Assembly: GCF_035594125.1 (NCBI RefSeq) | Contig: NC_087191.1 | Span: 5,379,467 to 5,443,466 of the forward strand | Length of the DNA stretch: 64,000 nucleotides | Source: Scylla paramamosain | Taxonomy: Eukaryota; Arthropoda; Malacostraca; Decapoda; Portunidae | Reading direction: 5' to 3' | In this document: positions 40,199 to 52,330 of the stretch, piece by piece | Layout: each line of letters begins with the position of its first letter | Numbering within the stretch: position 1 is the stretch's first letter | The notes under the pieces: generated by a model | Databases searched by the model: none | Seen by the model: only the letters and a program-made list of their open reading frames with translations | Told to the model about the DNA's origin: nothing | Made by a program: the position numbers and the translations under genes

Positions 40199-40985
40199 CA
40201 AACTGTATACAGCACAGATACATTTTATTTGAGAGTGACTGTGTAGTAGTAGCCAGATGGTAGAAAACTTAAAAGATTCAAGAGCGTAGGCACGAGAGTA
40301 GGTTATCTGTGCTATATGGAGCATAGATAAATTTTGTTTGAGAATGACTCTGTAGTAATAGCCAGATGGTGGAAAACTCTGAAGAATGTAGAGCGTAGGC
40401 AGGAGAGCAGGTTAAGTCGTTGCGCCTAAGAGACGCAACATCCTGCTTTGCATTGAAAAATAAGGATAGAAAAAAGCAGGAGGGAACAGAAAAAGGGCTG
40501 CTGCCCCATGCCTCAGACACCTGTGTTTCAGTGAGAAAAAGATGAGGTTTAGTACAGGAGAGGTGGTGTTCTACAGGTTGAAAACTAGATCTAAGACCGC
40601 GAATGTTGCAGAAGGTAATGAAGAATAAGTTGAGTTGGGGGGGGTGTCAAGAGACTTAGGTCGATACCAGAAGAGCAGTCCGACCTCGGGACATTTGCGT
40701 TTCTCTCCCCGGATGGGGACTCTGACGCTGGTGTAGGAGTCGCCATGATAATTTTGAATATTGAGTGAAGGGTGCGAGTGTAATTAGGTGCTTGTAGTTT
40801 TGTGTGAAGGAAGAGACATGTCTTAAGAGGGCAAGCTGTGACTGTCCCCTTGTGTTATAAGATACAAAGAGAAACGTTCAGTGACGTCACAGCTGGGTTT
40901 AATGATATGTTCACAGCACCCCTTGATCCAGTGATTTAGACATCAGTAGGAGTGATTATCCTTTCGGCAGGTGCCTACTGTCTCT
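40199..40985 (-). mobile_element. Family A LINE fragment A16: 5' UTR and endonuclease start, with a partial internal duplication
   Basis: The minus strand carries the family 5' end (CAGTAGGCACCTGCCGAAAGG at about 40985), 5' UTR, ATG region near 40745, NIRGL near 40600, and the endonuclease up to FSTIWLLLQSHSQ. The segment SRAYALESFKFSTIWL (40199-40305) is a second, diverged copy of 40309-40410, so about 100 bp are repeated in tandem. No RT or 3' end. Confidence 0.87.
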
Positions 40986-41087
40986 TGTGTCTAGTATCTT
41001 GCAATACCTGAGTCTATTTGGGTTGATTCTATAGTACTCGTACAAAGGTGTACCACGGATCCTCAATTATTTTTTTTATTTTTTATT

Positions 41088-43838
41088 TATTTTTTTTTAT
41101 GTAGGAAGGATACTGGCCAAGGGCAACAAAAATCTAATAAAAAAAAATGCCCACTGAAATGCCAGTCCCTTAAAAAGGTCAAAGCAGTGGTCAAAAATTG
41201 GTGGATAAGTGTCTTGAAACCTCCCTCTTGAAGGAATTCAAGTCATAGGAAGGTGGAAATACAGAAGCAGGCAAGGAGTTCCAGAGTTTACCAGAGAAAG
41301 GGATGAATGATTGAGAATACTGGTTAACTCTTGCGTTAGAGAGGTGGACAGAATAGGAGTGAGAGAAAGAAGAAAGTCTTGTGCAGCGAGGCCGCGGAAG
41401 GAGGGGAGGCATGCAGTTAGCAAGATCAGAAGAGCAGTTAGCATGAAAATAGCGGTAGAAGACAGCTAGAGATGCAACATTGCGGCGGTGAGAGAGAGGC
41501 TGAAGACAGTCAGTTAGAGGAGAGGAGTTGATGAGACGAAAAGCTTTTGATTCCACCCTGTCTAGAACAGCAGTATGAGTGGAACCCCCCCAGACATGTG
41601 AAGCATACTCCATACATGGACGGATAAGGCCCTTGTACAGAGTTAGCAGCTGGGGGGGTGAGAAAAACTGGCGGAGACGTCTCAGAACACCTAACTTCAT
41701 AGAAGCTGTTTTAGCTAGAGATGAGATGTGAAGTTTCCAGTTCAGATTATAAGTAAAGGACAGACCGAGGATGTTCAGTGTAGAAGAGGGGGACAGTTGA
41801 GTGTCATTGAAGAAGAGGGGATAGTTGTCTGGAAGATTGTGTCGAGTTGATAGATGGAGGAATTGAGTTTTTGAGGCATTGAACAATACCAAGTTTGCTC
41901 TGCCCCAATCAGAAATTTTAGAAAGATCAGAAGTCAGGCGTTCTGTGGCTTCCCTGCGTGATATGTTTACCTCCTGAAGGGTTGGACGTCTATGAAAAGA
42001 CGTGGAAAAGTGCAGGGTGGTATCATCAGCATAAGAGTGGATAGGACAAGAAGTTTGGTTTAGAAGATCATTAATGAATAATAAGAAGAGAGTGGGTGAC
42101 AGGACAGAACCCTGAGGAACACCACTGTTAATAGATTTAGGAGAAGAACAGTGACCGTCTACCACAGCAGCAATAGAACGGTCAGAAAGGAAACTTGAGA
42201 TGAAGTTACAGAGAGAAGGATAGAAACCGTAGGAGGGTAGTTTGGAAATCAAAGCTTTGTGCCAGACTCTATCAAAGGCTTTTGATATGTCCAAGGCAAC
42301 AGCAAAAGTTTCACCAAAGTCTCTAAAAGAGGATGACCAAGACTCAGTAAGGAAAGCCAGAAGATCACCAGTAGAGCGGCCTTGACGGAACCCATACTGG
42401 CGATCAGATAGAAGGTTGTGAAGTGATAGATGTTTAAGAATCTTCCTGTTGAGGATAGATTCAAAAACTTTAGATAAGCAGGAAATTAAAGCAATAGGAC
42501 GGTAGTTTGAGGGATTAGAGCGGTCACCCTTTTTAGGAACAGGTTGAATGTAGGCAAACTTCCAGCAAGAAGGAAAGGTAGATGTTGACAGACAGAGCTG
42601 AAAGAGTTTGACTAGGCAAGGTGCAAGCACGGAGGCACAGTTTTGGAGAACAATAGGAGGGACCCCATCAGGTCCATAAGCCTTCCGAGGGTTTAGGCCA
42701 GCGAGGGCATGGAAAACATCATTACGAAAAATTTTATTACGAGGCATGAAGTAGTCAGAGGGTGGAGGAGAGGGAGGAACAAGCCCAGAATCGTCCAAGG
42801 TAGAGTTTTTAGCAAAGTTTGAGCAAAGAGTTCAGCTTTAGAAATAGATGTGATAGCAGTGGTGCCATCTGGTTGAAGTAGAGGAGGGAAAGAAGAAGAA
42901 GCAAAGTTATTGGAGATATTTTTGGCTAGATGCCAGAAATCACGAGGGGAGTTAGATCTTGAAAGGTTTTGACATTTTCTGTTAATGAAGGAGTTTTTGA
43001 CTAGTTGGAGAACAGACTTGGCATGGTTCTGGGCAGAAATATAAAGTGCATGAGATTCTGGTGAAGGAAGGCTTAAGTACCTTTTGTGGGCCACCTCTCT
43101 ATCATGTATAGCACGAGAACAAGCTGTGTTAAACCAAGGTTTAGAAGGTTTAGGACGAGAAAAAGAGTGAGGAATGTACGCCTCCATGCCAGACACTATC
43201 ACCTCTGTTATGCGCTCAGCACACAAAGACGGGTCTCTGACACGGAAGCAGTAGTCATTCCAAGGAAAATCAGCAAAATACCGCCTCAGGTCCCCCCAAC
43301 TAGCAGAGGCAAAACGCCAGAGGCACCTTCGCTTAGGGGGATCCTGAGGAGGGATTGGAGTGATAGGACAAGATAAAGATATGAGATTGTGATCGGAGGA
43401 GCCCAACGGAGAAGAAAGGGTGACAGCATAAGCAGAAGGATTAGAGGTCAGGAAAAGGTCAAGAATGTTGGGCGTATCTCCAAGACGGTCAGGAATACGA
43501 GTAGGGTATTGCACCAATTGCTCTAGGTCATGGAGGATAGCAAAGTTGTAGGCTAGTTCACCAGGATGGTCAGTGAAGGGAGAGGAAAGCCAAAGCTGGT
43601 GGTGAACATTGAAGTCTCCAAGAATGGAGATCTCTGCAAAAGGGAAGAGGGTCAGAATGTGCTCCACTTTGGAAGTTAAGTAGTCAAAGAATTTCTTATA
43701 GTCAGAGGAGTTAGGAGAGAGGTATACAGCACAGATAAATTTAGTATGAGAATGACTCTGTAGTCGTAGCCAGATGGTGGAAAACTCGGAAGATTCAAGA
43801 GCGTGGGCACGAGAGCAGGTTAAGTCATTGCGCACATG
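41088..43838 (-). mobile_element. Family A LINE copy A17, long and nearly intact, 5' truncated
   Basis: The minus strand runs from CGCACATG (43838, the [10 protein letters not shown] position) to the 3' UTR and poly-A (T-rich 41070-41100). It is very similar to A6, including the 3' UTR. The truncation point is embedded in a 276-bp tandem duplication that extends into flanking DNA (43796-44339). Confidence 0.93.
41191..43835 (-). pseudogene. Family A endonuclease-RT frame in A17 (single 1-nt deletion)
   Basis: 42693-43835 covers the endonuclease from [13 protein letters not shown] with [11 protein letters not shown] and SSDHNL, then the linker. 41191-42798 covers the complete RT and C-terminus ([60 protein letters not shown]). 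They are offset by loss of one G in AGCAAAG(G)TTTGAG near 42812. All RT catalytic residues are present. The N46 and E73 part of the endonuclease is missing by truncation. Confidence 0.9.
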
Positions 43839-44339
43839 TAATGTCTTGATTATTACCTTCTAGCAACACATGGTACTCATCTACTACGCTATCGCAACAC
43901 GTTACAAAACCTTTCCTCCATTGGATTTCTACTGTATCTACTTATTACAAGTGGTAATCTGTGATTATTGGTTTTTACCTTAGTCAAATTGATCCTATGC
44001 TGCTTTGATAATATTATTAAATATTTTTCAGTCTACATGATGATTTTCAGTACTACATGATGTACTGAACTCAAGAGCGTGGGCACGAGAGCAGGTTAAG
44101 TCATTGCGCACATGTAATGTCTTGATTATTACCTTCTAGCAACACATGGTACTCATCTACTACGCTATCGCAACACGTTACAAAACCTTTCCTCCATTGG
44201 ATTTCTACTGTATCTACTTATTACAAGTGGTAATCTGTGATTTATTGGTTTTTACCTTAGTCAAATTGATCCTATGCTGCTTTGATAATATTATTAAATA
44301 TTTTTCAGTCTACATGATGATTTTCAGTACTACATGATG
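43796..44339. repeat. Tandem duplication, period about 276 bp, spanning a family A junction
   Basis: CAAGAGCGTGGGCACGAGAG onward at 43796-44062 is repeated at 44072-44339 with a single extra T and essentially no substitutions. The unit holds about 43 bp of the A17 5' edge plus about 225 bp of non-family sequence, so it arose after the element was already in place. Confidence 0.93.
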
Positions 44340-44389
44340 ATTTACTATTTAGTGTTGTCTGTCATATAGTGATCTATTGACCCTTAACA

Positions 44390-45030
44390 TTTCTTTCAAA
44401 ATAATTTATTTCAAATAATTACTTGACATAACCATATCCCTGATATACATGAGTGGTTCAACAACATTCTTATTTATTCCAACCAATGTGATCTAAAAGT
44501 GTATTCGTTATACGTATATTCTCAAAAGACATTGATACTTCGTGTAAGAAATTTTTATCTTGTTCGACCAATAATTCAGCATTCTGTTCTTGATATGAAT
44601 ATTGACTGGATATTTAGTAACTCACCATACACCATAACATTATATGTGGTCTTACGAACATTCATAATATGTTTGAAAAATGTAACATGGATACTTTCTG
44701 TATTCTTAATGGGTCTGTATCTTCATATCTCACAACCGTAAGTAATAATTGGTAACTTCATCGCATTAAACAGTTCTGATTGCAAATCGGCTGGTAGATT
44801 AAATTTTCAACACTTAGCAGTCAAACTATACAGCCCTCTTCTATCTCGTTCACAAAGTTGTTCCAGACCTGTTTTAATGTTACCAGTACAATTAACAACA
44901 ACACCCGATTATTTATATTCATTAACAATATCAGTGTTCAGTCTGAAAATTTTAATTTTGTATTTTTTTTTTCTCTTTGAGAATACAATAATTTCAGTCT
45001 TTTTACAATTCTTATCTAACTCATTCAACA
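44390..45030 (-). mobile_element. Family C LINE relic C1: RT C-terminal part
   Basis: The minus strand reads CKKTEIIVFSKREKKYKIKI, then a GVVVNCTGN block (the region where LINEs have YLGV), RGLYSLTAKC, LPADLQSELFNAMKLPIITY followed by GCEI, then VMVYGELG and IKNRMLNYWSN. These are the typical thumb and C-terminal blocks of a LINE polymerase. The RT core is missing: a plus-strand family A piece sits there (45031). Confidence 0.72.
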
Positions 45031-45620
45031 TTGCCTTGGACATATCAAAAGCTTTTGATAGAGTCTGGCACAAACCTTAGATTTCCAAACTACCCTCCTA
45101 CGGCTTCTATCCTTCTCTCTGTAACTTCATCTCAAATTTCCTTTCTGACCGTTCTATTATTGCTGTGGTAGACGGTCACTGTTCTTCTCCTAAATCTATT
45201 AACAGTGGTGTCCCTCAGGGTTCTGTCCTGTCACCCACTCTCTTTTCATTATTCATTAATGATCTTCTAAACCAAACTTCTTGTCCTATCCACTCCTACG
45301 CTGATGATACCACCCTGCACTTTTCCACGTCTTTTCATATACGTGCAACCCTTCAGGAGGTAAACATTTCACGCAGGGAAGCTACAGAACGCTTGACTTC
45401 TGATCTTTCTAAAATTTCTGATTGGAGCAGAGCAAACTTGGTATTGTTCAATGCCTCAAAAACTCAATTCCTCCATCTATCAACTCGACACAACCTTCCA
45501 GACAACTATCCCCTCTTCTTCAATGACACTCAACTGTTCCCCTCTTCTACACTGAACATCCTTAGTCTATCCTTTACTTATAATCTGAACTGGAAACTTC
45601 ATATCTCATCTCTAGCTAAT
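45031..45620 (+). mobile_element. Family A LINE fragment A18, internal, inside family C
   Basis: Plus-strand RT core from ALDISKAFDRVWHK to LHISSLA, including [13 protein letters not shown] and SYADDTT, open over 45165-45619 and very similar to A6. It lacks the 5' part, the C-terminus, the 3' UTR and poly-A. Confidence 0.9.
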
Positions 45621-45624
45621 TATT

Positions 45625-46143
45625 AGGATAATTTTAATTATCCTTGTATCAGTCATCATCCTCGAAACACATATGGACTCAAATGAACAATATCAACAGC
45701 AGTGCTTGTGTTAGCATTGAAATCAATACATAAAATACGGTAATACTAATCATCATGATAATCCAAGAGGAAATGGTCAAGTTCATCAAAAAAATTCAAT
45801 ACCAGAATATCATGAATTACTTGGTGGAATATACAATGAAGTTCTTAATGCTTCTTTCTTTAAACCTATACATGACTTATATAAATGCAGGGACAAAAAA
45901 GCTTCTGAGCGTTTTCTTATAGTTTTCCAGAACTGATTAATTCCATGTTTTACAGCAAACTAACTTACACTAAGGGTTCTTCTAACACTCTAAGTAGTTG
46001 TATATCCAAGTTTATAAAAAAAAAAAAAAAATACAACATTCTGCTTATCCACTTCATCACATTTAATTTCACTTAGACAAATAATATCATAGCACACAGA
46101 CAAAAAATATCAGAGCTCGTACATAACTCAAAATTCTGGTGAA
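45625..46143 (-). mobile_element. Family C LINE relic C1: endonuclease N-terminal part
   Basis: Minus-strand frames give DIFCL, KLGYTTT, VAVKHGIN, LYIPPSN-like and FNANTS segments, consistent with an APE endonuclease (the FNANTS block matches the G-D-F-N-A position). The last about 75 bp (45630-45705) match 55103-55180, the other family C endonuclease piece. Heavily decayed. The CR1-like element D ends at its left border in element orientation. Confidence 0.62.
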
Positions 46144-46845
46144 CATAAGAACATAAGAACATAAGAAAAAAGCGACCAGGCTTACACATGGCAGTCCCAG
46201 TATGAAATATACCTACCTATTTCCATCTATTATCCCCAGCCATAAACCTGTCTAATCTTCTCTTAAAGCTCTATAATGTCCTAGCACTAACAACATAATT
46301 ACTGAGTCCGTTCCACTCATCTGCCACTCTATTTGAGAACCAATTTTTTCCTATCTCCTTCTTAAACCTAAATTTTTCAAGCTTGAACCCGTTATTTCTT
46401 GTTCTACCTTGGTTGCTGTTGCTGATCCTAAGAATTTTGCTTACATCCCTCTTGTTATAAACCTTATACCACTTAAAGACTTCTATCAGGTCCCCTCTTA
46501 ATCTACGTCTCTCTAAAGAATGTAAATTTAACAACTTCAGTCTCGCCTCGTAAGGAATACTCCTCATTCATATCCATTTAGTCATTCTCCTCTGTACTGA
46601 TTCTAATAGACCTATATCTCTCTTGTAATGTAGGGACCAGAACTGCACAGCGTAGTCTAGATGAGGTCTGGCCAGCGCCAAGTATAACTTTAATATTACT
46701 TCCGGTCTTCTACTTTTAACACTCCTAAAAATTAATCCTAGTACCCTATTTGCCCTGTTTCTGACCTCTATGCTATATTTTCCTAGACAGAGTTCAGAGC
46801 TAACTATAAATCCTAAATCTTTCTCGTACCCTGTACCTACCAGAG

Positions 46846-47100
46846 TTTTTTTTTTTTTTTTTTTTATGTAGGAAGGACACTGGCCAAGGGCAACAAAAAT
46901 CTAATAAAAAAAAATGCCCACTGAAATGCCAGTCCCATAAAAGGGTCAAAGCAGAGGTCAAAAATTGGTGGATAAGTGTCTTGAAACCTCCCTCTTGAAG
47001 GAATTCAAGTCGTAGGAAGGTGGAAATACAGAAGCAGGCAGGGAGTTCCAGAGTTTACCAGAGAAAGGGATGAATGATTGAGAATACTGGTTAACTCTTG
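46846..47100 (-). mobile_element. Family A LINE fragment A19, nested in family D
   Basis: 3' UTR plus ORF tail with a 20-nt poly-A (T run 46846-46865), 5' truncated, sitting within the RT thumb of element D between YTLNNQ and LVGTGYEKD. Orientation is the same as D. No clear target-site duplication is visible. It dates A19 after D. Confidence 0.92.
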
Positions 47101-48659
47101 GTTGTTTAATGTGTACCTACTGTGTGGGTTTCCTCTACCTACGCTAAGTACTTTGCATTTATTGATATTAAATTGCATTTGCCATCTGTCCGTGCATTCA
47201 TTCATCCTATCTAAATCTGCCTGTAAGGCGATGGACGGCATCCGATTGACCTAATTAATCTACCTATCTTTGTATCATCCGCAAATTTACTAACATCACT
47301 ACTAATTCCACTATCCAAGTCATTGATATGTATTATAAATAACAATGGCCCTAATACCGATCCCTGTGGCACCCCACTAATTACATGACCCCGGATTTCG
47401 AGCCGTTTATTACAACTCTTTGTCGCCTGTCGCTAAGCCATGACCCTATCCAGCCTAACACCTTCCCATCTATCCCGTGTGCCCTAACCTTTCTCAGGAG
47501 CCTTTGATGGGGCACCTTGTCAAATGTTTTACTAAAGTCCAGATATAAGATATCATAATTATCTCCATTATCTACTGCCTCGTACACTTTACTGTAAAAT
47601 CTTAACAAGTTTCTCAGGCAAGACTTCCCCTTCGTGAATCCATCCTGTGACTAATTTATCAAGTTATGTTTTTCTAAATGTTCCCTAATGTTCCTCGCTA
47701 TTATCGACTCTTAATATTTTACCTACAACTGAAGTTAAACTGACAGGTCTATAGTTAGACGCTAAAGTTTTATCTCCTTTCTTAAAGATGGGTACTACAT
47801 TAGCCTGCCTCCACATCACTGGTACCTCACCTGACTCAAATGATTTTCTAAAGACAGAAACTGACGGCTCACTAATAACCTCTTTGCATTCCTTAAGTAC
47901 TCTGGGATATATTTCATCAGGTCCTGGTGTCTTGAACTTTTTAGCCTGTCTATCTCCTGTTCCACTATCTCCCTAGTTATGGAAATATGTCAGCTCATTC
48001 TCATCTGCTCTAAACATTGTTCATTATCTGGCATATCCTGCATGTTTTCCTGGGTGAAGACAGTTAAAAAAAATACTCATTCAGAATTTTACTAAACTCC
48101 TCCCCAGAACTAACCAGCTCCCCATCTGCTGCCTTTAATGGACTTATAGTATCCTTATTTTTCGTCCTGTATACCTGATAAGATCCCTTGGGGTCCGTCT
48201 TCGCCTGGCTGGCTACCTTTAATTCATAATTGCCCTTAACTTTCCTCGTTAATTTCCTGATTGTTCTCACTAATTCATTATATTGTGACCTTAAAACTTT
48301 TTTTTTTCAACTGCCCCCAATCTCTTATATATACTTCTCTTACTCCCTATATAATGTTTTAACCTAGCAGTCATCCATTTAGGGTCACTTTTCTGTGATC
48401 TTATTCCCCTATACGGGATATTTGCTAACTGACCTGTATGAACTTTATCTTCGAAATATTTATACAAATCATCTACATTTACTTCACCTAATCCCCTCAT
48501 CTCGGCCCCTACCATCCTCTCCACTCCCTCATCTACTCGCCTCGACCTCACCTCTCATTTCAGCATGACCTGACATTCCAACATACTCACACCTATATCC
48601 CCCTCCCTCTCTCCTCCGCCCCTTCCGGACACATCTTCCCTCCTCTAGTCCTACACCCT

Positions 48660-48795
48660 AATACCTCACCTCACCTCTCTCACACTTCACCTCACCTCTC
48701 TCACACTTCACTTCACCTCTCTCATCACACCTCACCTCACCTCTCTCATCTTATATCTCACCTCACCTCTCTCATCTTGCCTTATCTCTTTCAAC
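48660..48795. repeat. CT-rich minisatellite (CACCTCACCTCTCTCA-type units)
   Basis: About eight irregular units of 16-20 bp (CACCTCACCTCTCTCATC and variants). It lies at the 5' border of element D and may be an expansion of its sequence. Confidence 0.85.
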
Positions 48796-48857
48796 TCCAA
48801 CGCGAGTTTGCTTTTAAGGCCACATATATTGAGAGATACGAAATAAATAACCTCTGT

Positions 48858-48859
<2 letters not shown>

Positions 48860-48890
<31 letters not shown>
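48860..48890. repeat. (CA)n microsatellite
   Basis: About 15 perfect CA units. Confidence 0.95.
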
Positions 48891-48891
<1 letters not shown>

Positions 48892-49039
48892 CAATCATAC
48901 CATGGAAACCTAAACATATATCACTTCCTAAATCAGTAGTCAGTTGCTCTTTTTTACAAGAACTCAACAAAGGAGAAATCCATTTATTAAACTGCTACAG
49001 TATTGGAATCAAATTATGTTCTGTGATATTATAAGTCCA

Positions 49040-49040
<1 letters not shown>

Positions 49041-49124
<84 letters not shown>
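49041..49124. repeat. (GA)n microsatellite
   Basis: About 42 perfect GA units. Confidence 0.95.
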
Positions 49125-49126
<2 letters not shown>

Positions 49127-49289
49127 TCCTATTGGCTCCTTTACCTAATTTTCTGGCATCTCATTGGTCATTTTTCCTCCCCAAAAACGAAAACGTGATC
49201 CATTTAGCTCAGATAAATACAGCCGCATAGTAGTCCATTTCAATTCAGACTCAGTTCCCGTCCAAAAGTCAGTCACGAGCAGTGACTAC

Positions 49290-49556
<267 letters not shown>

Positions 49557-49639
<83 letters not shown>
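49557..49639. repeat. (CT)n microsatellite
   Basis: About 41 perfect CT units immediately after fragment D2. Confidence 0.95.
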
Positions 49640-49642
<3 letters not shown>

Positions 49643-50039
49643 TAATTTGGTTGTGTACTGGTTTAAATCCGTCCTCTTTGCCTCTTCCTGAAGTCCTTTT
49701 ATGTTATGCTCGAAGCTGATTGTCCTGACATAGGTGATGCATTTTACAGGGACAGTTTATAAATAACAGTTGAAACCTAGATAGAAGCGGTAACTCTAAA
49801 TGAAAAGACAACATAGGAGTGTTTAGCCGCTAACATGTCTCTGTAGTGTTGGAGTAGCAAGTAAAAAATCAGAATTACACGTGAGGGTATGGAGTAGAAT
49901 GTGAAAGGTGATAAAATAAGTCTACACCAGTCTTAATATCCTGAAGAAAATCCGACTGAAAGATTTAAGCCAAATATCTCTCTTATTTGATCCCTTACAT
50001 AAATTAAGCCCAATAATAATAGGATGGTAAATGTATATA
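49640..50039. other. Unassigned sequence
   Basis: No domain recognised. It may be decayed upstream sequence of the BEL/Pao element that follows. Confidence 0.35.
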
Positions 50040-52330
50040 CAAGATGTTTAGAAGGAGAAAATTAGTTGGTATACCATCTTCCCAGAATATTATTCATCGG
50101 AATAGAGAAAAAAAAAATAAGGAGGATTGTATTGTAGGAACTGAGGTCTTCCTCCCCAGACAAGTCGATTTAAACCAAAATGTTAAGGTACAACTTCACA
50201 TTTTCTGTGACGCGTCCTCAAAGGCATAAAAACCTACTCAGTCCCAAATAATCATAGTGAGCCGATAACGTCGAAATCACGAGTAGCATCGATGAAGACC
50301 TGAACCTCTTCTCAATTCGGATCAACGACAACAGAACTGGGTAATCGATTACCTAAGTATTCAATGGAAATAACCACGAAATATTATCCTTTGAGTAAAA
50401 AGGATAAACATTCTCTTCAGTTAAGTAGTAATGTGGGCCGACAGCGAAATGTGCTTACACTGGATAAATAGGAATGAAAATATGAATCCATAAATGGTAA
50501 ATAGAGTTGAGAAAATACAGACGGTAAAAAGGGACTTAAAGTACCACATATTCCTACCAAAGAAAACCCAGCAGATCTCTTGACAAGGGGGTATAGGATT
50601 CTCCAAATTACTAGGAGTCCAATTGGTTCCATGTGACTGCTTGAACCAGAAACACTGGCTCATTCAAAAATCATATAAAGAGGTAGCATTCGGCTTAGTA
50701 GAAGCTCAAGCTCAGTTCAATAATCCACCTAATCTAGCAATCGATATAAAAAAAAAAAAAAACTAATTTTTCAATAAGTTAATTAATGTAACCCAAAGAG
50801 TATTTCACTTTAATATTCAGAAATTAGATAAATCAATGCCATATGTTTTAAAATTCTGGATCAAACAATATGAAATCATTATAGAAATCCATAAGGCACT
50901 AAGTGACAGATAAAAAAAATTAAGATTAAACTAATAAAAAATCTTGGGTTGTACTTGGATGACCAACAAATCAGAAACAAAACAAAAGGTGCCGCCAGAG
51001 AGGAGTCACCTCACCAAATTAATCATAATGGAAGCCCATAGAATGAAGGAATGGGGAACAATATAGCTCAAGTTAGGAAAAAAAATTACTGGTTACCTAA
51101 AGGGCGTCAAGTAGTGAAAACTTCCCAGATGGAATGTCGGTATTATGAGGCAAAACCCTTTACGTATCCAGCATCCCCAAGCCTTCCTCCGGAAAGAGTA
51201 AGCCCTTGGAAGTAATGGGTGTAGATCACACAGACGCTCTTATAATAACAGGTGAGGGTGATATCCCGATGAAGGTATATGTATGTTTGTTCACCCGTGG
51301 CAGAACAAGAGAAGAGAACCTAGAAGTGGCCGAAGATCTTAATTCAGATATCTTCCTGCAATTGTTTAGAATCTTTGCATTAAGGCGTTCCTGTCCCTTT
51401 CTCATCATAGGTGATAATGCCGCTAATTTCGTAGGAAAAGCTCCCTTTATTGAACATATTATAAATGATCCAAAGGTACAACAAGCATTAACAAATAGGC
51501 AATGTCGTTGGAAATTCATCACTCCAAAGGCGCCCTGACAGAATGGTTTCGCAAAAAGAATGACAGGGCTAGTCAAAAACTGCCTAAAGAAAATCGCTAC
51601 ATTGATCTAAATTAAATCTCAAAGAATTAAGAACTGTTGTAGCGAAAACTGAGACCAGAGTCAACAACCGACTTGTAACTTTCTTAGATGACACCCGTAT
51701 ATTTGGAGGCGATAACGTCATCTCATCTCTTATATGGGAGACGCGTAGAACCATTTTCATCCATCGAGGTGGAGGATCATATCCCAGATCCCACTACAGA
51801 TGACAGGTCCCATTATTTGAGAGAAAGCTATCACCAACAAAAATAGTTACAGAGGTGGGAGAAATACTAGTCCGAACAATGTCTCATCAGTCTCCGTGAA
51901 AAATTTAATGGCGCTCAATCAGCCAAAATTGTAGTTTCCCATAAAGAAGATCTTTGTCTTATTAAAGACAGAGCAAAATCGTTCTACTTGGCCTTTAGCT
52001 AGGATATTAAAGTTGTATCCTGATGAGAATGGTATCATTAGACCGGCCGAAATCATGGTAAAGAGACAAAGGACTCTCAGAACTATAAGTAAACTAATTC
52101 TGAAGTGCTCCCCTCCCGACCTTACCCCGATCAACCCTAATGAGGTCAGCAGACCCGGAGGGCAGCACTAGGTTGGGGAGAGACCAGATACCGAGGGGCA
52201 GACCAGGCCATCCCGAATAGCATCTCTAAGGTCATAAGAGAGGTGGAGGAATTTAATCTCAGTTAGTCATAGGTATTACCTGAATATAGATTCAGATACC
52301 GCCAGGCCCCAGGGTATATCACACACAATA
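50040..52330 (+). mobile_element. BEL/Pao retrotransposon pol relic
   Basis: Order on the plus strand: an RNase H-type segment VQLHIFCDASSKA (50190-50229), ISWQGGIGFSKLLGVQ-like text, the HLTKLIIMEAHRM integrase zinc-binding entry (51009-51045), CRYYEAKPFTYPASPSLPPE (51130-51200), the integrase core, and a C-terminal WPLARILKLYPDENGIIRP and LRTISKLI block (51990-52100). These blocks are typical of BEL/Pao pol (Pao-type RNase H and integrase). Stops and shifts are dense. LTRs were not located; AT-rich sequence to about 52450 with AATAAA could be part of a 3' LTR. Confidence 0.78.
51130..51540 (+). pseudogene. BEL/Pao integrase core relic
   Basis: A 110-residue open frame. EVMGVDHTDALIITGEGDIP (catalytic Asp in GVD-x-T), KVYVCLFTRGRTREENLEVA, FRIFALRRSCPFLIIGDNAA (second catalytic Asp in GDNA), and NRQCRWKFITPKAP before a stop at 51538. 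Downstream QNGFAKRMTGLVKN continues in another frame and would hold the third acidic residue. It would join element cDNA to the chromosome. Confidence 0.82.

Larger units (their letters stand above)
46144..48800 (-). mobile_element. Family D CR1-like LINE relic
   Basis: Minus-strand order: linker (RSQKSDPKWMTARLKHYIGS), a block common between endonuclease and RT (QAKTDPKGSYQVYRTKNKD), RT with [66 protein letters not shown] and FADDTKIG, then the C-terminus (ERRRLRGDLIEVFKWYK, FFTQRV-like WFSNRVADEWNGL). The 3' end at 46144 is three copies of an 8-bp unit (TTATGTTC on the minus strand). A short tandem tail rather than poly-A is characteristic of CR1/L2 elements. A family A 3' fragment (46846-47100) is nested inside. 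Several frameshifts; no endonuclease retained. Confidence 0.85.

Noticed and set aside
50417..50663. Two overlapping minus-strand ORFs (71 and 80 codons)
   Set aside because: Shadows of the plus-strand BEL/Pao relic, which has recognisable blocks on both sides.
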